The notes below the pieces were generated by a model. The model made no database searches and was not told the DNA's origin. It saw only the letters and a program-made list of their open reading frames with translations. A stretch of DNA of 64,000 nt from Pseudomonas sp. RSB 5.4 (GTDB taxonomy: Bacteria > Pseudomonadota > Gammaproteobacteria > Pseudomonadales > Pseudomonadaceae): positions 2,818,501 through 2,882,500 of the forward strand of contig NZ_CP146986.1 of assembly GCF_037126175.1 (NCBI RefSeq). Direction: 5' to 3'. This document shows positions 1 to 7,583 of the stretch, one piece after another (position 1 is the first letter of the stretch; every line of letters starts with the position of its first letter). The translations under genes were made by a program, and so were the position numbers.

Positions 1-171
1 CCCCTGATCTTCGAGATTGGCGTAAGCCTGCAACACCGTTGCATGGCTGACATTGAGCTGCGAACTCATCTTGCGCACCGACGGCACGCGTTCGCCGGGC
101 TGATAGACGCCGCGCCGGATATCTTCCGCCAGTTGTTGAGCAATACGTTGGTAGAGCAAGAGGTTGGTCAT
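1..171 (-). CDS. MocR/GntR-type transcriptional regulator, N-terminal fragment (continues beyond window)
   Basis: Reading leftward from an ATG at 171 gives an open frame to base 1 that begins MTNLLLYQRIAQQLAEDIRR and continues with the winged-helix pattern GVYQPGERVPSVRKMS. This is the DNA-binding N-terminus of GntR proteins, and the SVRKMS / VSHATVLQAY pattern is typical of the MocR branch, where an aminotransferase-like PLP domain follows. Only 57 codons are in the window, so the C-terminal half is not visible and an ordinary GntR protein is possible. The inverted repeat at 266-298 lies about 100 bp upstream and may be its own operator. Confidence 0.75.
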   Translation of the reverse strand, partial: MTNLLLYQRIAQQLAEDIRRGVYQPGERVPSVRKMSSQLNVSHATVLQAYANLEDQG

Positions 172-265
172 GACGCAGCACTCGATTTCACGGGCATTTT
201 ATTCTTGTGTGAAACAATACCGGAACAGTTTAGAAGTGTACTGGGACAGTTGCCACCATAGTCGA

Positions 266-298
266 CCGTACAGTGCAGTGTCAGCTACAACTGTACGG
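266..298. promoter_or_regulatory. Inverted repeat, candidate operator of the MocR-type gene
   Basis: Perfect 9-bp arms CCGTACAGT (266-274) and ACTGTACGG (290-298) are separated by 15 bp. A related half-site, TGTACTGGGACAGT, lies at 236-249. All sit upstream of the regulator that starts at 171. MocR regulators commonly bind repeated half-sites in their own promoter, so autoregulation is the simplest reading. This is an inference from position and symmetry. Confidence 0.45.
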
Positions 299-322
299 AT
301 TTGCGCGCTATTCGACAGACGT

Positions 323-357
323 AAAAAAGCCCGGCGCTGCATGACAGGCCGGGCTTT
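323..357 (-). terminator. Rho-independent terminator of the OmpA-lipoprotein operon
   Basis: On the minus strand the stem AAAGCCCGGC / GCCGGGCTTT is followed by a run of T (the A-run 323-328 on the plus strand). It lies 16 bp past the stop codon of the OmpA-like gene. Confidence 0.85.
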
Positions 358-372
358 CCAGAGACGCAACCC

Positions 373-1185
373 TCAGCGGGCGGCGCCGAGCTGGCCTTTT
401 TCGTCGGAAAACACAATTTCCACCCGACGGTTCTGTGCCCGCCCGCGCTCGGAAGCGTTGGCGTCCACCGGGTACTCATCGCCGTAACCTTCGACCTGAA
501 TGCGCTTGTCCTCAATTCCGAGGTCCATCAGTACATCGGCTACCGCTTGCGCGCGATCACGCGACAGCTTGAGGTTTTCCTGTTTGCCACCGGTGCTGTC
601 GGTGTAGCCCTCGATACGCACCACGCGTTTCGGGTTGAGCTGCAGGAACTGCACGATCTTCAACACCACGCGATTGGCCGAGTTCTTCAGCTCCGCCTCG
701 CCAGTGTCGAACAGCACGTCACCGAGGGTCATCACCAGACCGCGATCGGTTTGCGTGGTGGCCAGCGCGACGATCTGCTCTTCGAGCCACTTGCCCTGCT
801 GCTGCACGCTCAGCAGTTTGGACTCACGCAGAGCCAGTTGCAGACGCTGGCGTTCCAGCTCGAGCTTCGCCGCGCGCTCTTCGTTGAGCACCAGATTGGT
901 GTGTTCGCGAGCGATTTCGCTGTAACGCTGACTCAGGTAGGCGTAATGCACCACGTCGGAGCCACTGCCCCAATAGGTCGACAGGCGATCGGCACGGGCC
1001 AGGGACTCACCGGCACGGATCACGTCCTTGGGAGCGATGCGCAGCACATTGGAGTCTTCCTTGACCTTCTGGAAGTCGCTGCTGGCTTGTTGCAATGCGC
1101 TTTCACTGTGCTGACCGGCACACCCGAAAAGGCTCACGCAGCCAGCCAGAACCAACCCGCCAAGGGCTTTGGACTTGAGGCTCAT
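373..1185 (-). CDS. OmpA-family outer-membrane lipoprotein (DUF4398 + OmpA C-terminal domain)
   Basis: 270 aa. It has a lipoprotein signal with possible lipobox cysteines at residue 16 (LAGC) and 22 (LFGC). An Ala/Glu-rich helical region follows to about residue 140, then an OmpA/MotB-type peptidoglycan-binding domain (about 145-260) with the signatures GDVLFDTGEAEL, IEGYTDSTG and RAQNRRVEI. The likely role is to tether the outer membrane to peptidoglycan. The start overlaps the stop of the upstream DUF4398 gene by 4 bp (ATGA), so the two are probably translationally coupled. The terminator at 323-357 ends the operon. The family is clear; the specific cellular role is not known from sequence. 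Confidence 0.9.
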   Translation of the reverse strand: MSLKSKALGGLVLAGCVSLFGCAGQHSESALQQASSDFQKVKEDSNVLRIAPKDVIRAGESLARADRLSTYWGSGSDVVHYAYLSQRYSEIAREHTNLVLNEERAAKLELERQRLQLALRESKLLSVQQQGKWLEEQIVALATTQTDRGLVMTLGDVLFDTGEAELKNSANRVVLKIVQFLQLNPKRVVRIEGYTDSTGGKQENLKLSRDRAQAVADVLMDLGIEDKRIQVEGYGDEYPVDANASERGRAQNRRVEIVFSDEKGQLGAAR

Positions 1186-1538
1186 TGGGCATCTCCCAGT
1201 TGCTTGCGCAGGCGGATGATGCGGGTATTCAGCACGTTCAGTTGCTCTTCGCTCTTTTGCGTCAGCACCTTGGCTTCTGCCAGACGTGCGTCCAGCTCGG
1301 CCTGTTCGGAACGCATGCGGGCGTTCTTGTAAGACTCGTCGGCCATGTTGCCCTTGGCCCGGTTGAACTTGTCTTCAGCCAGTTTCATTTCCGGCATTTC
1401 ATCGGCGGTCGCACCGACAGCCTTGGCCTGGGTGATGGCCTGCTCGGTCAGGCGCATTTGCTCGTTGGGTGCCGGATCGTTGGCGCAGCCGGCCAGGGCC
1501 AGAACGGCCATGGCCGCGAAAAGAGGTCGAATACTCAC
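1182..1538 (-). CDS. Small DUF4398-type lipoprotein
   Basis: 118 aa. The signal peptide MSIRPLFAAMAVLALAGC ends in a textbook lipobox (LAGC, Cys18). The mature part is charged, helical and probably coiled coil (AEDKFNRAKG, AELDARLAEAK), as in DUF4398 proteins. It resembles the middle region of the adjacent OmpA-like protein, which suggests the two act together at the envelope. Its last 4 bp overlap the start of that gene. The upstream solute-binding gene ends 9 bp before the start, so all three may share a transcript. Confidence 0.85.
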   Translation of the reverse strand: MSIRPLFAAMAVLALAGCANDPAPNEQMRLTEQAITQAKAVGATADEMPEMKLAEDKFNRAKGNMADESYKNARMRSEQAELDARLAEAKVLTQKSEEQLNVLNTRIIRLRKQLGDAQ

Positions 1539-1547
1539 TAAGAATCC

Positions 1548-2369
1548 CTACTGTTTTGGGGCACTGACAGATGGCTGCGGCTGTTGCTGCTGAGCCTTCC
1601 AGCGCTCGATGTTGCGTTGCAGCGCGGCTTCGGTCAGTCCGGACGCGGGCAATTCTGTCATCTTTTTAGCGAGCTGTCCGCGCAACCACGGATCGTTGCA
1701 GGCCGAGTTGTGCGAAACCGCGAGGAACAGCCCCGGTCGGTCGATTGGTTGCTCGAACGCCAGCAGATCATTGGCCATGCCCAATGCCTGCGCGGCAGCC
1801 ATGCCCGAGTAGCGCCCGGCGAGTACATATTCGACTTCACCCAGCAGAAGTTTCTGAAAGGCCTGGGTGATGTTTGCCGTCCGGGTCAGGGTCAGATTCT
1901 GCTCGGCGAAAGTGCCGAATGCCTGGGTCATACGAGACTTTTCCGACAGCCCGCCGGTGTGCCCGTGCAGATCCTTGGCTTCGCTGTAGGCCAGCGTCGA
2001 GCCTTTGCGTGTCCACACCAGATAGTCGTTTTCCAGCAACGGCGGATAGATGTAGTCGAGGTTTTCCAGCTCGTTGAACATCAGCGGCGTGTCGGCCAGC
2101 ATGTCCATGCGCCCGCTGCGCACCTCATCGAGGGCCTGCGAGCGTTTGCCGGCGTAGAGCAATTCGACCTTGATCCCCAGATCCTTGGCCACTTGCTGCA
2201 GCAGGTCGGCACTGGCGCCGATCAAGTGCCTGGGATTCTGCGGGTCCTGCCACAGGTACGGCGGCGCATCCGGGCTGCCGGTGACGACGAGGCGTTCACA
2301 TTTGCCGGCAGCCGCAGCCATCCCCGGCAACAGGATCAATCCCAATAACAACCTGCGGCGCAGATCCAT
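1548..2369 (-). CDS. Periplasmic solute-binding protein, family 3 (amino-acid type)
   Basis: 273 aa with a signal peptide (MDLRRRLLLGLILLPGMAAAA). The fold of ABC amino-acid binding proteins is recognisable from VVTGSPDAPPYLWQDPQ near the N-terminus, the ligand-lobe segment GASADLLQQVAKDLGIKVEL and the second-lobe pattern LAGRYSGMAAAQALG. No permease or ATPase gene lies beside it, so it may be an orphan binding protein or sensor of the type common in pseudomonads. The C-terminus is Gln/Pro-rich (KAQQQQPQPS). The substrate cannot be read from the sequence. Confidence 0.8.
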   Translation of the reverse strand: MDLRRRLLLGLILLPGMAAAAGKCERLVVTGSPDAPPYLWQDPQNPRHLIGASADLLQQVAKDLGIKVELLYAGKRSQALDEVRSGRMDMLADTPLMFNELENLDYIYPPLLENDYLVWTRKGSTLAYSEAKDLHGHTGGLSEKSRMTQAFGTFAEQNLTLTRTANITQAFQKLLLGEVEYVLAGRYSGMAAAQALGMANDLLAFEQPIDRPGLFLAVSHNSACNDPWLRGQLAKKMTELPASGLTEAALQRNIERWKAQQQQPQPSVSAPKQ

Positions 2370-2398
2370 GGCAAGACGCTCCCACTCAAATCCCAGAC

Positions 2399-2428
2399 AA
2401 AAAAAAGCCCGACCAGAAGGCCGGGCTC
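2399..2428 (-). terminator. Rho-independent terminator after etfA
   Basis: On the minus strand a GC-rich stem (arms AGCCCGGCC and GGTCGGGCT, one mismatch, 4-nt loop) is followed by seven T. It lies 21 bp past the etfA stop and separates etfBA from the solute-binding gene. Confidence 0.85.
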
Positions 2429-2449
2429 TTTATAAGTGAAGCCGCCGGA

Positions 2450-3379
2450 TTAGACCAGCTTCTCCAGCTCAGGTACCGCTTCGAACAGATCCGCCACCAG
2501 GCCGTAATCGGCCACCTGGAAGATTGGCGCTTCTTCGTCCTTGTTGATCGCAACGATCACTTTGGAGTCTTTCATGCCGGCCAAGTGCTGGATCGCGCCG
2601 GAGATACCGACGGCGATGTACAGCTGTGGCGCAACGATCTTGCCGGTCTGACCGACCTGCATGTCGTTCGGTACGAAACCTGCGTCGACCGCAGCGCGCG
2701 AAGCACCGACGGCAGCGCCCAGTTTATCGGCCAGGGCGTACAGGTGTTTGAAGTTGTCACCGTTCTGCATGCCGCGGCCGCCGGAAACGACGATCTTGGC
2801 AGCGGTCAGCTCAGGACGATCGGACTTGGCCAGTTCTTCGCTGACGAAGCTGGAAGTGCCGGCGTCGTGCGCAGCAGCAACCGCTTCAACAGTCGCCGAA
2901 CCACCTTCAGCGGCAACCGGGTCGAAACCGGTGGCACGCACGGTGATCACTTTGATCGCTGCGGTCGATTGCACGGTAGCGATGGCATTACCGGCGTAGA
3001 TCGGACGCTTGAAGGTGTCGGCGCTTTCTACCGAGATGATCTCGGAGATCTGGTCAACGTCCAGTGCAGCGGCAACGCGCGGCAGGATGTTTTTGCCGTT
3101 GGACGTGGCGGCAGCCAGGATGTGGCTGTAGCCCTTGCCCAGCTCTGCAACCAGAGGAGCGACGTTTTCCGGCAGCTGATGCGCGTAAGCTGCATTGTCA
3201 GCGTTCAGGACTTTGCTCACGCCAGCGATTTTCGCAGCGGCTTCAGCCACGGCGCCAGCGCCCTGACCTGCAACCAGCACATGGATGTCGCCGCCGATTT
3301 TGGCAGCAGCAGCCACGGTGTTCAGAGTGGCCGGGGCCAGCACTTTGTTGTCGTGTTCAGCAATAACCAAGATAGTCAT
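2450..3379 (-). CDS. etfA: Electron transfer flavoprotein, alpha subunit
   Basis: 309 aa, the usual length. It begins [16 protein letters not shown]. The C-terminal FAD domain carries the family signatures [27 protein letters not shown] and [12 protein letters not shown], plus [12 protein letters not shown]. With EtfB it forms the soluble FAD/AMP heterodimer that collects electrons from acyl-CoA and branched-chain-acyl-CoA dehydrogenases and passes them to ETF-ubiquinone oxidoreductase, encoded divergently at 4654. Its ATG directly abuts the etfB stop codon, which marks a coupled two-gene operon. Confidence 0.98.
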   Translation of the reverse strand: MTILVIAEHDNKVLAPATLNTVAAAAKIGGDIHVLVAGQGAGAVAEAAAKIAGVSKVLNADNAAYAHQLPENVAPLVAELGKGYSHILAAATSNGKNILPRVAAALDVDQISEIISVESADTFKRPIYAGNAIATVQSTAAIKVITVRATGFDPVAAEGGSATVEAVAAAHDAGTSSFVSEELAKSDRPELTAAKIVVSGGRGMQNGDNFKHLYALADKLGAAVGASRAAVDAGFVPNDMQVGQTGKIVAPQLYIAVGISGAIQHLAGMKDSKVIVAINKDEEAPIFQVADYGLVADLFEAVPELEKLV

Positions 3380-4129
3380 TTAGATTACCTTCGCTTCGTT
3401 TTTCAGTTTCTCGACCAGTTCAGCCACCGACTTGACCTTGATGCCTGCGCTGCGTGCAGCCGGCGCTTCGACTTTCAGGGTCTTGTTGGTGGAGGCGGTG
3501 GAAACGCCCAAAGCGTCCGGAGTCAGCACTTCGAGAGGCTTCTTCTTGGCTTTCATGATGTTTGGCAGGGACGCATAACGCGGCTCGTTCAAACGCAGGT
3601 CGGTGGTGACGATGGCTGGCAGTTTCAGGGAAACGGTCTGCGCGCCGCCGTCGATTTCGCGGGTCACGGCAACGCTGTCGCCGGAGACTTCGACTTTCGA
3701 GGCGAAAGTGCCCTGACCGTAGCCGCTCAGTGCAGCGAGCATCTGGCCGGTCTGGTTGTTGTCGCTGTCGATGGCCTGTTTGCCCAGGATCACCAGTTGA
3801 GGCTGTTCCTTGTCGACCACTGCCTTGAGCAGCTTGGCCACGGCCAGCGAAGTCAGGTCTTCAGCGGATTCGACGAGGATGGCGCGGTCGGCACCCAGAG
3901 CCAGTGCGGTACGCAGCTGTTCCTGAGCGGTGGACGGGCCGATGGAGACGACGACGATTTCAGTCGCAACACCTTTCTCTTTCAGGCGTACGGCTTCTTC
4001 CACTGCGATTTCGCAGAACGGGTTCATCGACATCTTGACGTTGGCGAGGTCTACGCCGGAATTGTCCGCCTTGACGCGGACCTTGACGTTGTAATCCACA
4101 ACGCGTTTGACAGCTACAAGAACCTTCAT
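3380..4129 (-). CDS. etfB: Electron transfer flavoprotein, beta subunit
   Basis: 249 aa beginning [19 protein letters not shown], the standard EtfB N-terminus. The AMP/adenine-binding region [17 protein letters not shown] is intact. It is the first gene of etfBA and its start is preceded by AACGAGGAATCC (GAGG ribosome site). It partners EtfA in electron transfer from fatty-acid and amino-acid oxidation to the quinone pool. A 524-bp regulatory spacer separates it from the divergent ETF-QO gene. Confidence 0.98.
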   Translation of the reverse strand: MKVLVAVKRVVDYNVKVRVKADNSGVDLANVKMSMNPFCEIAVEEAVRLKEKGVATEIVVVSIGPSTAQEQLRTALALGADRAILVESAEDLTSLAVAKLLKAVVDKEQPQLVILGKQAIDSDNNQTGQMLAALSGYGQGTFASKVEVSGDSVAVTREIDGGAQTVSLKLPAIVTTDLRLNEPRYASLPNIMKAKKKPLEVLTPDALGVSTASTNKTLKVEAPAARSAGIKVKSVAELVEKLKNEAKVI

Positions 4130-4200
4130 GGATTCCTCGTTACTCTCCGGTGAAAAGAAAGTCGCCTAGGCGAACCTGGCGGTTGATGCTCATCGGGCAC

Positions 4201-4351
4201 AAGGGCACCTCTAAAAACGCCGGCTGGGGGCGATGACCGTTCGTCAGTGGTGACCAACAAGTCATTGATCTGCACGGTGTGTAAACTGCGCGCCGGACTT
4301 GCGCTGCGCATCACCTTGTACTGCCTGTGCCCTGTCTTTAGAGGTGCTCTT
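4201..4351. repeat. 15-bp inverted repeat bounding about 120 bp of the etfB leader/promoter region
   Basis: AAGGGCACCTCTAAA at 4201-4215 is matched by the reverse complement of TTTAGAGGTGCTCTT at 4337-4351 with 14 of 15 identities. The arms enclose 121 bp of non-coding DNA upstream of etfB. It could be a looped regulatory element or a relic of a small inserted element. Confidence 0.4.
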
Positions 4352-4395
4352 GAAACCGCCAGTCTGCCTACGGCGAGCGCAAAACCGCCCGTATC

Positions 4396-4421
4396 TTGAC
4401 CGGAACGCCTATTCCGGTCAA
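4396..4421. promoter_or_regulatory. Perfect palindrome, candidate operator of etfBA
   Basis: Two 10-bp arms, TTGACCGGAA (4396-4405) and TTCCGGTCAA (4412-4421), flank a 6-bp centre. On the minus strand the first arm also supplies a TTGACC -35-like hexamer pointing toward etfB. The binding protein is unknown. Confidence 0.4.
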
Positions 4422-4481
4422 TACGGCAAAATGGTCGTTCATAAGCCGCGCTTCTTTGATTTCTCTGGGCTGGAGCCGATT

Positions 4482-4495
4482 CAAACAAACGTTTG
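4482..4495. promoter_or_regulatory. PsrA-type operator
   Basis: CAAAC-AAAC-GTTTG fits the PsrA pattern I recall, (G/C)AAAC-N2-4-GTTT(G/C). It lies immediately upstream of the -35 box at 4498 of the ETF-QO promoter. PsrA is the long-chain-fatty-acid-responsive TetR repressor of beta-oxidation genes in Pseudomonas, and the etf genes are reported members of its regulon. Confidence 0.65.
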
Positions 4496-4497
4496 TA

Positions 4498-4526
4498 TTG
4501 GACGCTCAGAGTGGTGTAGATATAAT
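4498..4526 (+). promoter_or_regulatory. Sigma-70 promoter of the ETF-QO gene
   Basis: TTGGAC (4498-4503), a 17-bp spacer and a perfect TATAAT (4521-4526). The start codon is at 4654, giving a leader of roughly 120 nt that includes the LiuR-like palindrome. Confidence 0.75.
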
Positions 4527-4565
4527 GCGCCGCCTAGAGAGAAAGGTGGTTTCCCATTATTACCC

Positions 4566-4581
4566 TTGACGTTAACGTAAA
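4566..4581. promoter_or_regulatory. LiuR-type (MerR family) palindrome
   Basis: TTGACGTTAACGTAAA, centred on GTTAAC, resembles the operator assigned by comparative genomics to LiuR, the MerR-family regulator of branched-chain amino-acid degradation. It lies about 40 bp downstream of the -10 box of the ETF-QO promoter. Electrons from both fatty-acid and Leu/Ile/Val oxidation enter ETF, so dual control would make sense. Confidence 0.55.
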
Positions 4582-4653
4582 GGCAATAACGGATGCGACA
4601 CCGAACCTCCAAATTAGAAAAAAAACTGTTGAGCCTTGAGTAGGAGATAGCCT

Positions 4654-6318
4654 GTGGAACGCGAATACATGGAATTCGACGTGGTCATCGTCGGTGCCGG
4701 CCCCGCTGGCCTGTCCGCCGCCTGCCGTCTGAAGCAGAAGGCCGCCGAAGCCGGTAAGGAAATCAGCGTCTGCGTGGTCGAAAAAGGCTCCGAAGTCGGC
4801 GCACACATCCTTTCCGGTGCCGTGTTCGAACCACGCGCTCTGAACGAACTGTTCCCGGACTGGAAAGAACTCGGCGCCCCGCTGAACACCCCGGTCACCC
4901 GCGATGACATTTTCGTGCTGAAAAACGCCGAAAGCGCGCAGAAAATTCCTGACTTCTTTGTGCCCAAGACCATGCACAACGAAGGCAACTACATTATTTC
5001 CCTCGGCAACCTGTGCCGCTGGCTGGCCCAGCAGGCCGAGAACCTGGGTGTGGAAATCTACCCGGGTTTCGCCGCTCAGGAAGCGCTGATCGACGAAAAC
5101 GGCATCGTGCGCGGGATCATCACCGGTGATCTGGGCGTCGATCGCGAAGGCAACCCGAAAGAAGGCCTGTACACCCCGGGCATGGAACTGCGTGGCAAGT
5201 ACACGCTGTTCGCCGAAGGCTGCCGTGGTCACATCGGCAAGCAACTGATCAAGCGCTACAACCTCGACAGCGATGCCGACGCCCAGCACTACGGCATCGG
5301 CCTCAAAGAAATCTGGGAAATCGACCCGGCCAAACACCAGCCAGGCCTGGTGGTGCACACCGCCGGTTGGCCGCTGGACATCATGGGCACCGAAAACACC
5401 GGTGGCTCGTTCCTCTATCACCTGGAAAACAACCAAGTGGTCGTCGGCCTGATCGTTGACCTGTCCTACAGCAACACCTACCTGTCGCCGTTCGACGAGT
5501 TCCAGCGCCTCAAGCATCACCCGGTGCTGGCTCAGTACCTGGAAGGCGGCAAGCGCGTCAGCTACGGCGCCCGCGCGATCTGCAAGGGTGGCCTGAACTC
5601 GCTGCCGAAAATGGTCTTCAAGGGCGGCGCGCTGATCGGTTGCGACCTCGGCACCTTGAACTTCGCCAAGATCAAGGGCAGCCACACTGCGATGAAGTCC
5701 GGTATGCTCGCCGCTGAATCGGTGGCCGACGCACTGTTCGCCGAGAAGGATGGCACTGAAGAGCTGACCTCCTACGTCGAGGCGTTCAAGAAGAGCTGGC
5801 TCTACGATGAATTGTTCGCCAGCCGCAACTTCGGCCCGGCGATCCACAAGTTCGGCGCGATCGTCGGCGGCGGTTTCAACTGGCTGGACCAGAACATCTT
5901 CGGCGGCAAACTGCCGTTCACCCTGCACGACACCAAGCCGGACTACGCCTGCCTGAAGCTCGCGGCCGACTGCAAGAAGATCGACTATCCGAAGCCGGAC
6001 GGCAAACTCAGCTTCGACAAACTGAGCTCGGTGTTCATCTCCGGTACCAACCACGAAGAAGAACAGCCGTGCCACCTGAAGCTCACCGACCCGAGCATCC
6101 CGATCAGCAAGAACCTGCCGCTGTACGACGAACCGGCGCAGCGCTACTGCCCGGCCGGCGTGTACGAAGTGATCACCAAGGAAGACGGCGAAAAGCGCTT
6201 CCAGATCAACGCCCAGAACTGCGTGCACTGCAAGACCTGTGACATCAAGGACCCTTCGCAGAACATCACCTGGGTCACGCCGGAAGGCGCTGGCGGCCCG
6301 ACTTACCCGAACATGTAA
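4654..6318 (+). CDS. etfD: Electron transfer flavoprotein-ubiquinone oxidoreductase
   Basis: 554 aa. The chosen start is GTG at 4654 because AGGAG at 4642-4646 has ideal spacing; an ATG at 4669 is in frame. The FAD dinucleotide fold VVIVGAGPAGLSAACRLK is at the N-terminus, ETF-QO family segments such as GPAIHKFGAIVGGGFNWLDQ lie in the middle, and a 4Fe-4S cluster motif (QNCVHCKTCDIKDP) near the C-terminus. The membrane-associated enzyme passes electrons from EtfAB to ubiquinone. It is divergent from etfBA and followed by a terminator. Confidence 0.98.
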   Translation: MEREYMEFDVVIVGAGPAGLSAACRLKQKAAEAGKEISVCVVEKGSEVGAHILSGAVFEPRALNELFPDWKELGAPLNTPVTRDDIFVLKNAESAQKIPDFFVPKTMHNEGNYIISLGNLCRWLAQQAENLGVEIYPGFAAQEALIDENGIVRGIITGDLGVDREGNPKEGLYTPGMELRGKYTLFAEGCRGHIGKQLIKRYNLDSDADAQHYGIGLKEIWEIDPAKHQPGLVVHTAGWPLDIMGTENTGGSFLYHLENNQVVVGLIVDLSYSNTYLSPFDEFQRLKHHPVLAQYLEGGKRVSYGARAICKGGLNSLPKMVFKGGALIGCDLGTLNFAKIKGSHTAMKSGMLAAESVADALFAEKDGTEELTSYVEAFKKSWLYDELFASRNFGPAIHKFGAIVGGGFNWLDQNIFGGKLPFTLHDTKPDYACLKLAADCKKIDYPKPDGKLSFDKLSSVFISGTNHEEEQPCHLKLTDPSIPISKNLPLYDEPAQRYCPAGVYEVITKEDGEKRFQINAQNCVHCKTCDIKDPSQNITWVTPEGAGGPTYPNM

Positions 6319-6337
6319 GCCGTATCGCTGAACATCA

Positions 6338-6365
6338 AGGCTCCCGAAATGGGGGCCTTTTTGTT
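6338..6365 (+). terminator. Rho-independent terminator of etfD
   Basis: AAGGCTCCC and GGGGGCCTT form a stem (one G-T pair) around GAAAT, followed by TTTTTGTT. It lies 20 bp past the stop. Confidence 0.8.
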
Positions 6366-6396
6366 GCCCAGGATTTTTTCCACAGCGCATGACTCA

Positions 6397-6486
6397 TGTG
6401 GGAGCGGGCTTGCTCGCGAATGCGGTGTGTCAGTTGACGGATAGGTTGCCTGACACGCAGCCTTCGCGAGCAAGCCCGCTCCCACA
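6397..6486. repeat. REP pair (GTGGGAGCGGGCTTGCTCGC type)
   Basis: Two inverted copies of TGTGGGAGCGGGCTTGCTCG flank about 40 bp, between etfD and the convergent AraC gene. No transposase is nearby. Confidence 0.9.
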
Positions 6487-6502
6487 GGGAATCATCGTCG
6501 AA

Positions 6503-7429
6503 TCAGGCTACGCGCTCATCACCAGGGCTGCGCTCAAAGTAGCGCTTGTACTCACGACTGAACTGCGACGTACTCTGATACCCCACCCGATGCGCCACCT
6601 GCGCCACGCCCAGCCCTTCGGCCACCAGCAACGTCTGCGCCTTGAGCAACCGCAAGCGCTTCAGATACTGCACTGGCGACAACAGCGTGCTGCGCTTGAA
6701 GTGCTCATGGAACGACGAAACACTCATGTTGGCGCACCCGGCCAATGTCTCGACATTCAGCGGCTCGGTGTAATGCGCATGCAGATGGCTGATCGACGCC
6801 GCCACCCGGGCGAACTGCCCCTGCTGTTCCACCAGCGCGCGCAACACATCGGCCTGCGGTCCGCGCAGCGCGGTGAACAACAATTCACGCACCCGCGCCG
6901 GCCCGAGAATCTGGCATTCCAGCGGATCGTGCAGACAGCGCAGCAAGCGTTCGACACAGCCGCGCATGTCATCGTCGAGCACCACCGAGGTCATCGACTC
7001 CGGGGTCTGCGCCGGAATGTGCCGCCCCGGCGCCAGCCCCATGGCCAGCACCAACTCGCCGAGCAACACCCGGTCGATGGCCACCGATACTCCGAGCAAC
7101 GGCGCATCCGGCAAGGCAAAGGTTTCGCACTCGAACGGCACCGGCAGCGCCTGAATCAGGTAGTGCCCGGCGCCGTACTCCATGGTGCGCGGGCCGAGGA
7201 ACGCCAGTTTGCTGCCCTGAGCGATGATCATCAGGCTCGGCTCATAAATGTGCGGCCCACGCGCCACGTCGCAACTGGCGCGCAACACCTGCACGCCGGG
7301 CAGCCCGGTCTGGCTGTAACCATCGCGGAGCGCCAGCGGCTCGATCAGCGAAACCAGGGTGGCATTGGCATCAAGGTGACGGGTCAACTGCATCGGAGGG
7401 GTCTTCAAAAAAGTCACGGAAAAAGGCAT
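6503..7429 (-). CDS. AraC-family transcriptional regulator
   Basis: 308 aa. The N-terminal effector/cupin domain of the AraC_N type (about 20-180: ASCDVARGPHIYEPSLMIIAQ, GHYLIQALPVPFE) is followed by an AraC DNA-binding domain (about 200-300) with NMSVSSFHEHFKRSTLLSP and VGYQSTSQFSREYKRYFE. It is divergent from the zinc alcohol dehydrogenase at 7584 with a spacer of about 155 bp, an arrangement that suggests it controls that gene. An alternative start is the Met at 7393. The inducer is unknown. Confidence 0.9.
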   Translation of the reverse strand: MPFSVTFLKTPPMQLTRHLDANATLVSLIEPLALRDGYSQTGLPGVQVLRASCDVARGPHIYEPSLMIIAQGSKLAFLGPRTMEYGAGHYLIQALPVPFECETFALPDAPLLGVSVAIDRVLLGELVLAMGLAPGRHIPAQTPESMTSVVLDDDMRGCVERLLRCLHDPLECQILGPARVRELLFTALRGPQADVLRALVEQQGQFARVAASISHLHAHYTEPLNVETLAGCANMSVSSFHEHFKRSTLLSPVQYLKRLRLLKAQTLLVAEGLGVAQVAHRVGYQSTSQFSREYKRYFERSPGDERVA

Positions 7430-7583
7430 GCAAGCATCATCGCAGATCCTTTTGCCAATGCGCTTGCCCAGACCTGCATGCCGGAGGATTAGGCATGAGA
7501 CCCGGAGGAATCGTCATGGCCGCAGCGGCAGTCGGCGCCCAAAATGCGCCACCTCACCTGTCACTGCTTCTGCGAGGTTCCTC

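Larger units (their letters stand above)
4130..4653. other. 524-bp regulatory spacer between etfBA and ETF-QO
   Basis: No convincing gene lies here; the 120-codon minus-strand frame at 4126-4488 lacks recognisable features. The right half holds a PsrA-like box, a sigma-70 promoter and a LiuR-like palindrome. The left half holds a long-distance inverted repeat (4201-4351) and a 10-bp-arm palindrome (4396-4421). Each is listed separately. Confidence 0.8.

Noticed and set aside
2585..4153. 522-codon plus-strand frame opposite etfBA
   Set aside because: Entirely antisense to etfA/etfB, with no family features; an artefact of high-GC third positions.
4126..4488. 120-codon minus-strand frame upstream of etfB
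   Set aside because: Low-quality composition, spans the inverted repeats and promoter region, no ribosome site.
4534..6390. 618-codon minus-strand frame opposite etfD
   Set aside because: Antisense shadow of a certain gene; composition is that of reversed GC-rich codons.
6397..6486. REP pairs as CRISPR repeats or insertion-sequence ends
   Set aside because: Paired inverted copies in single intergenic sites, no regular spacers, no cas or transposase genes; they fit REP elements.
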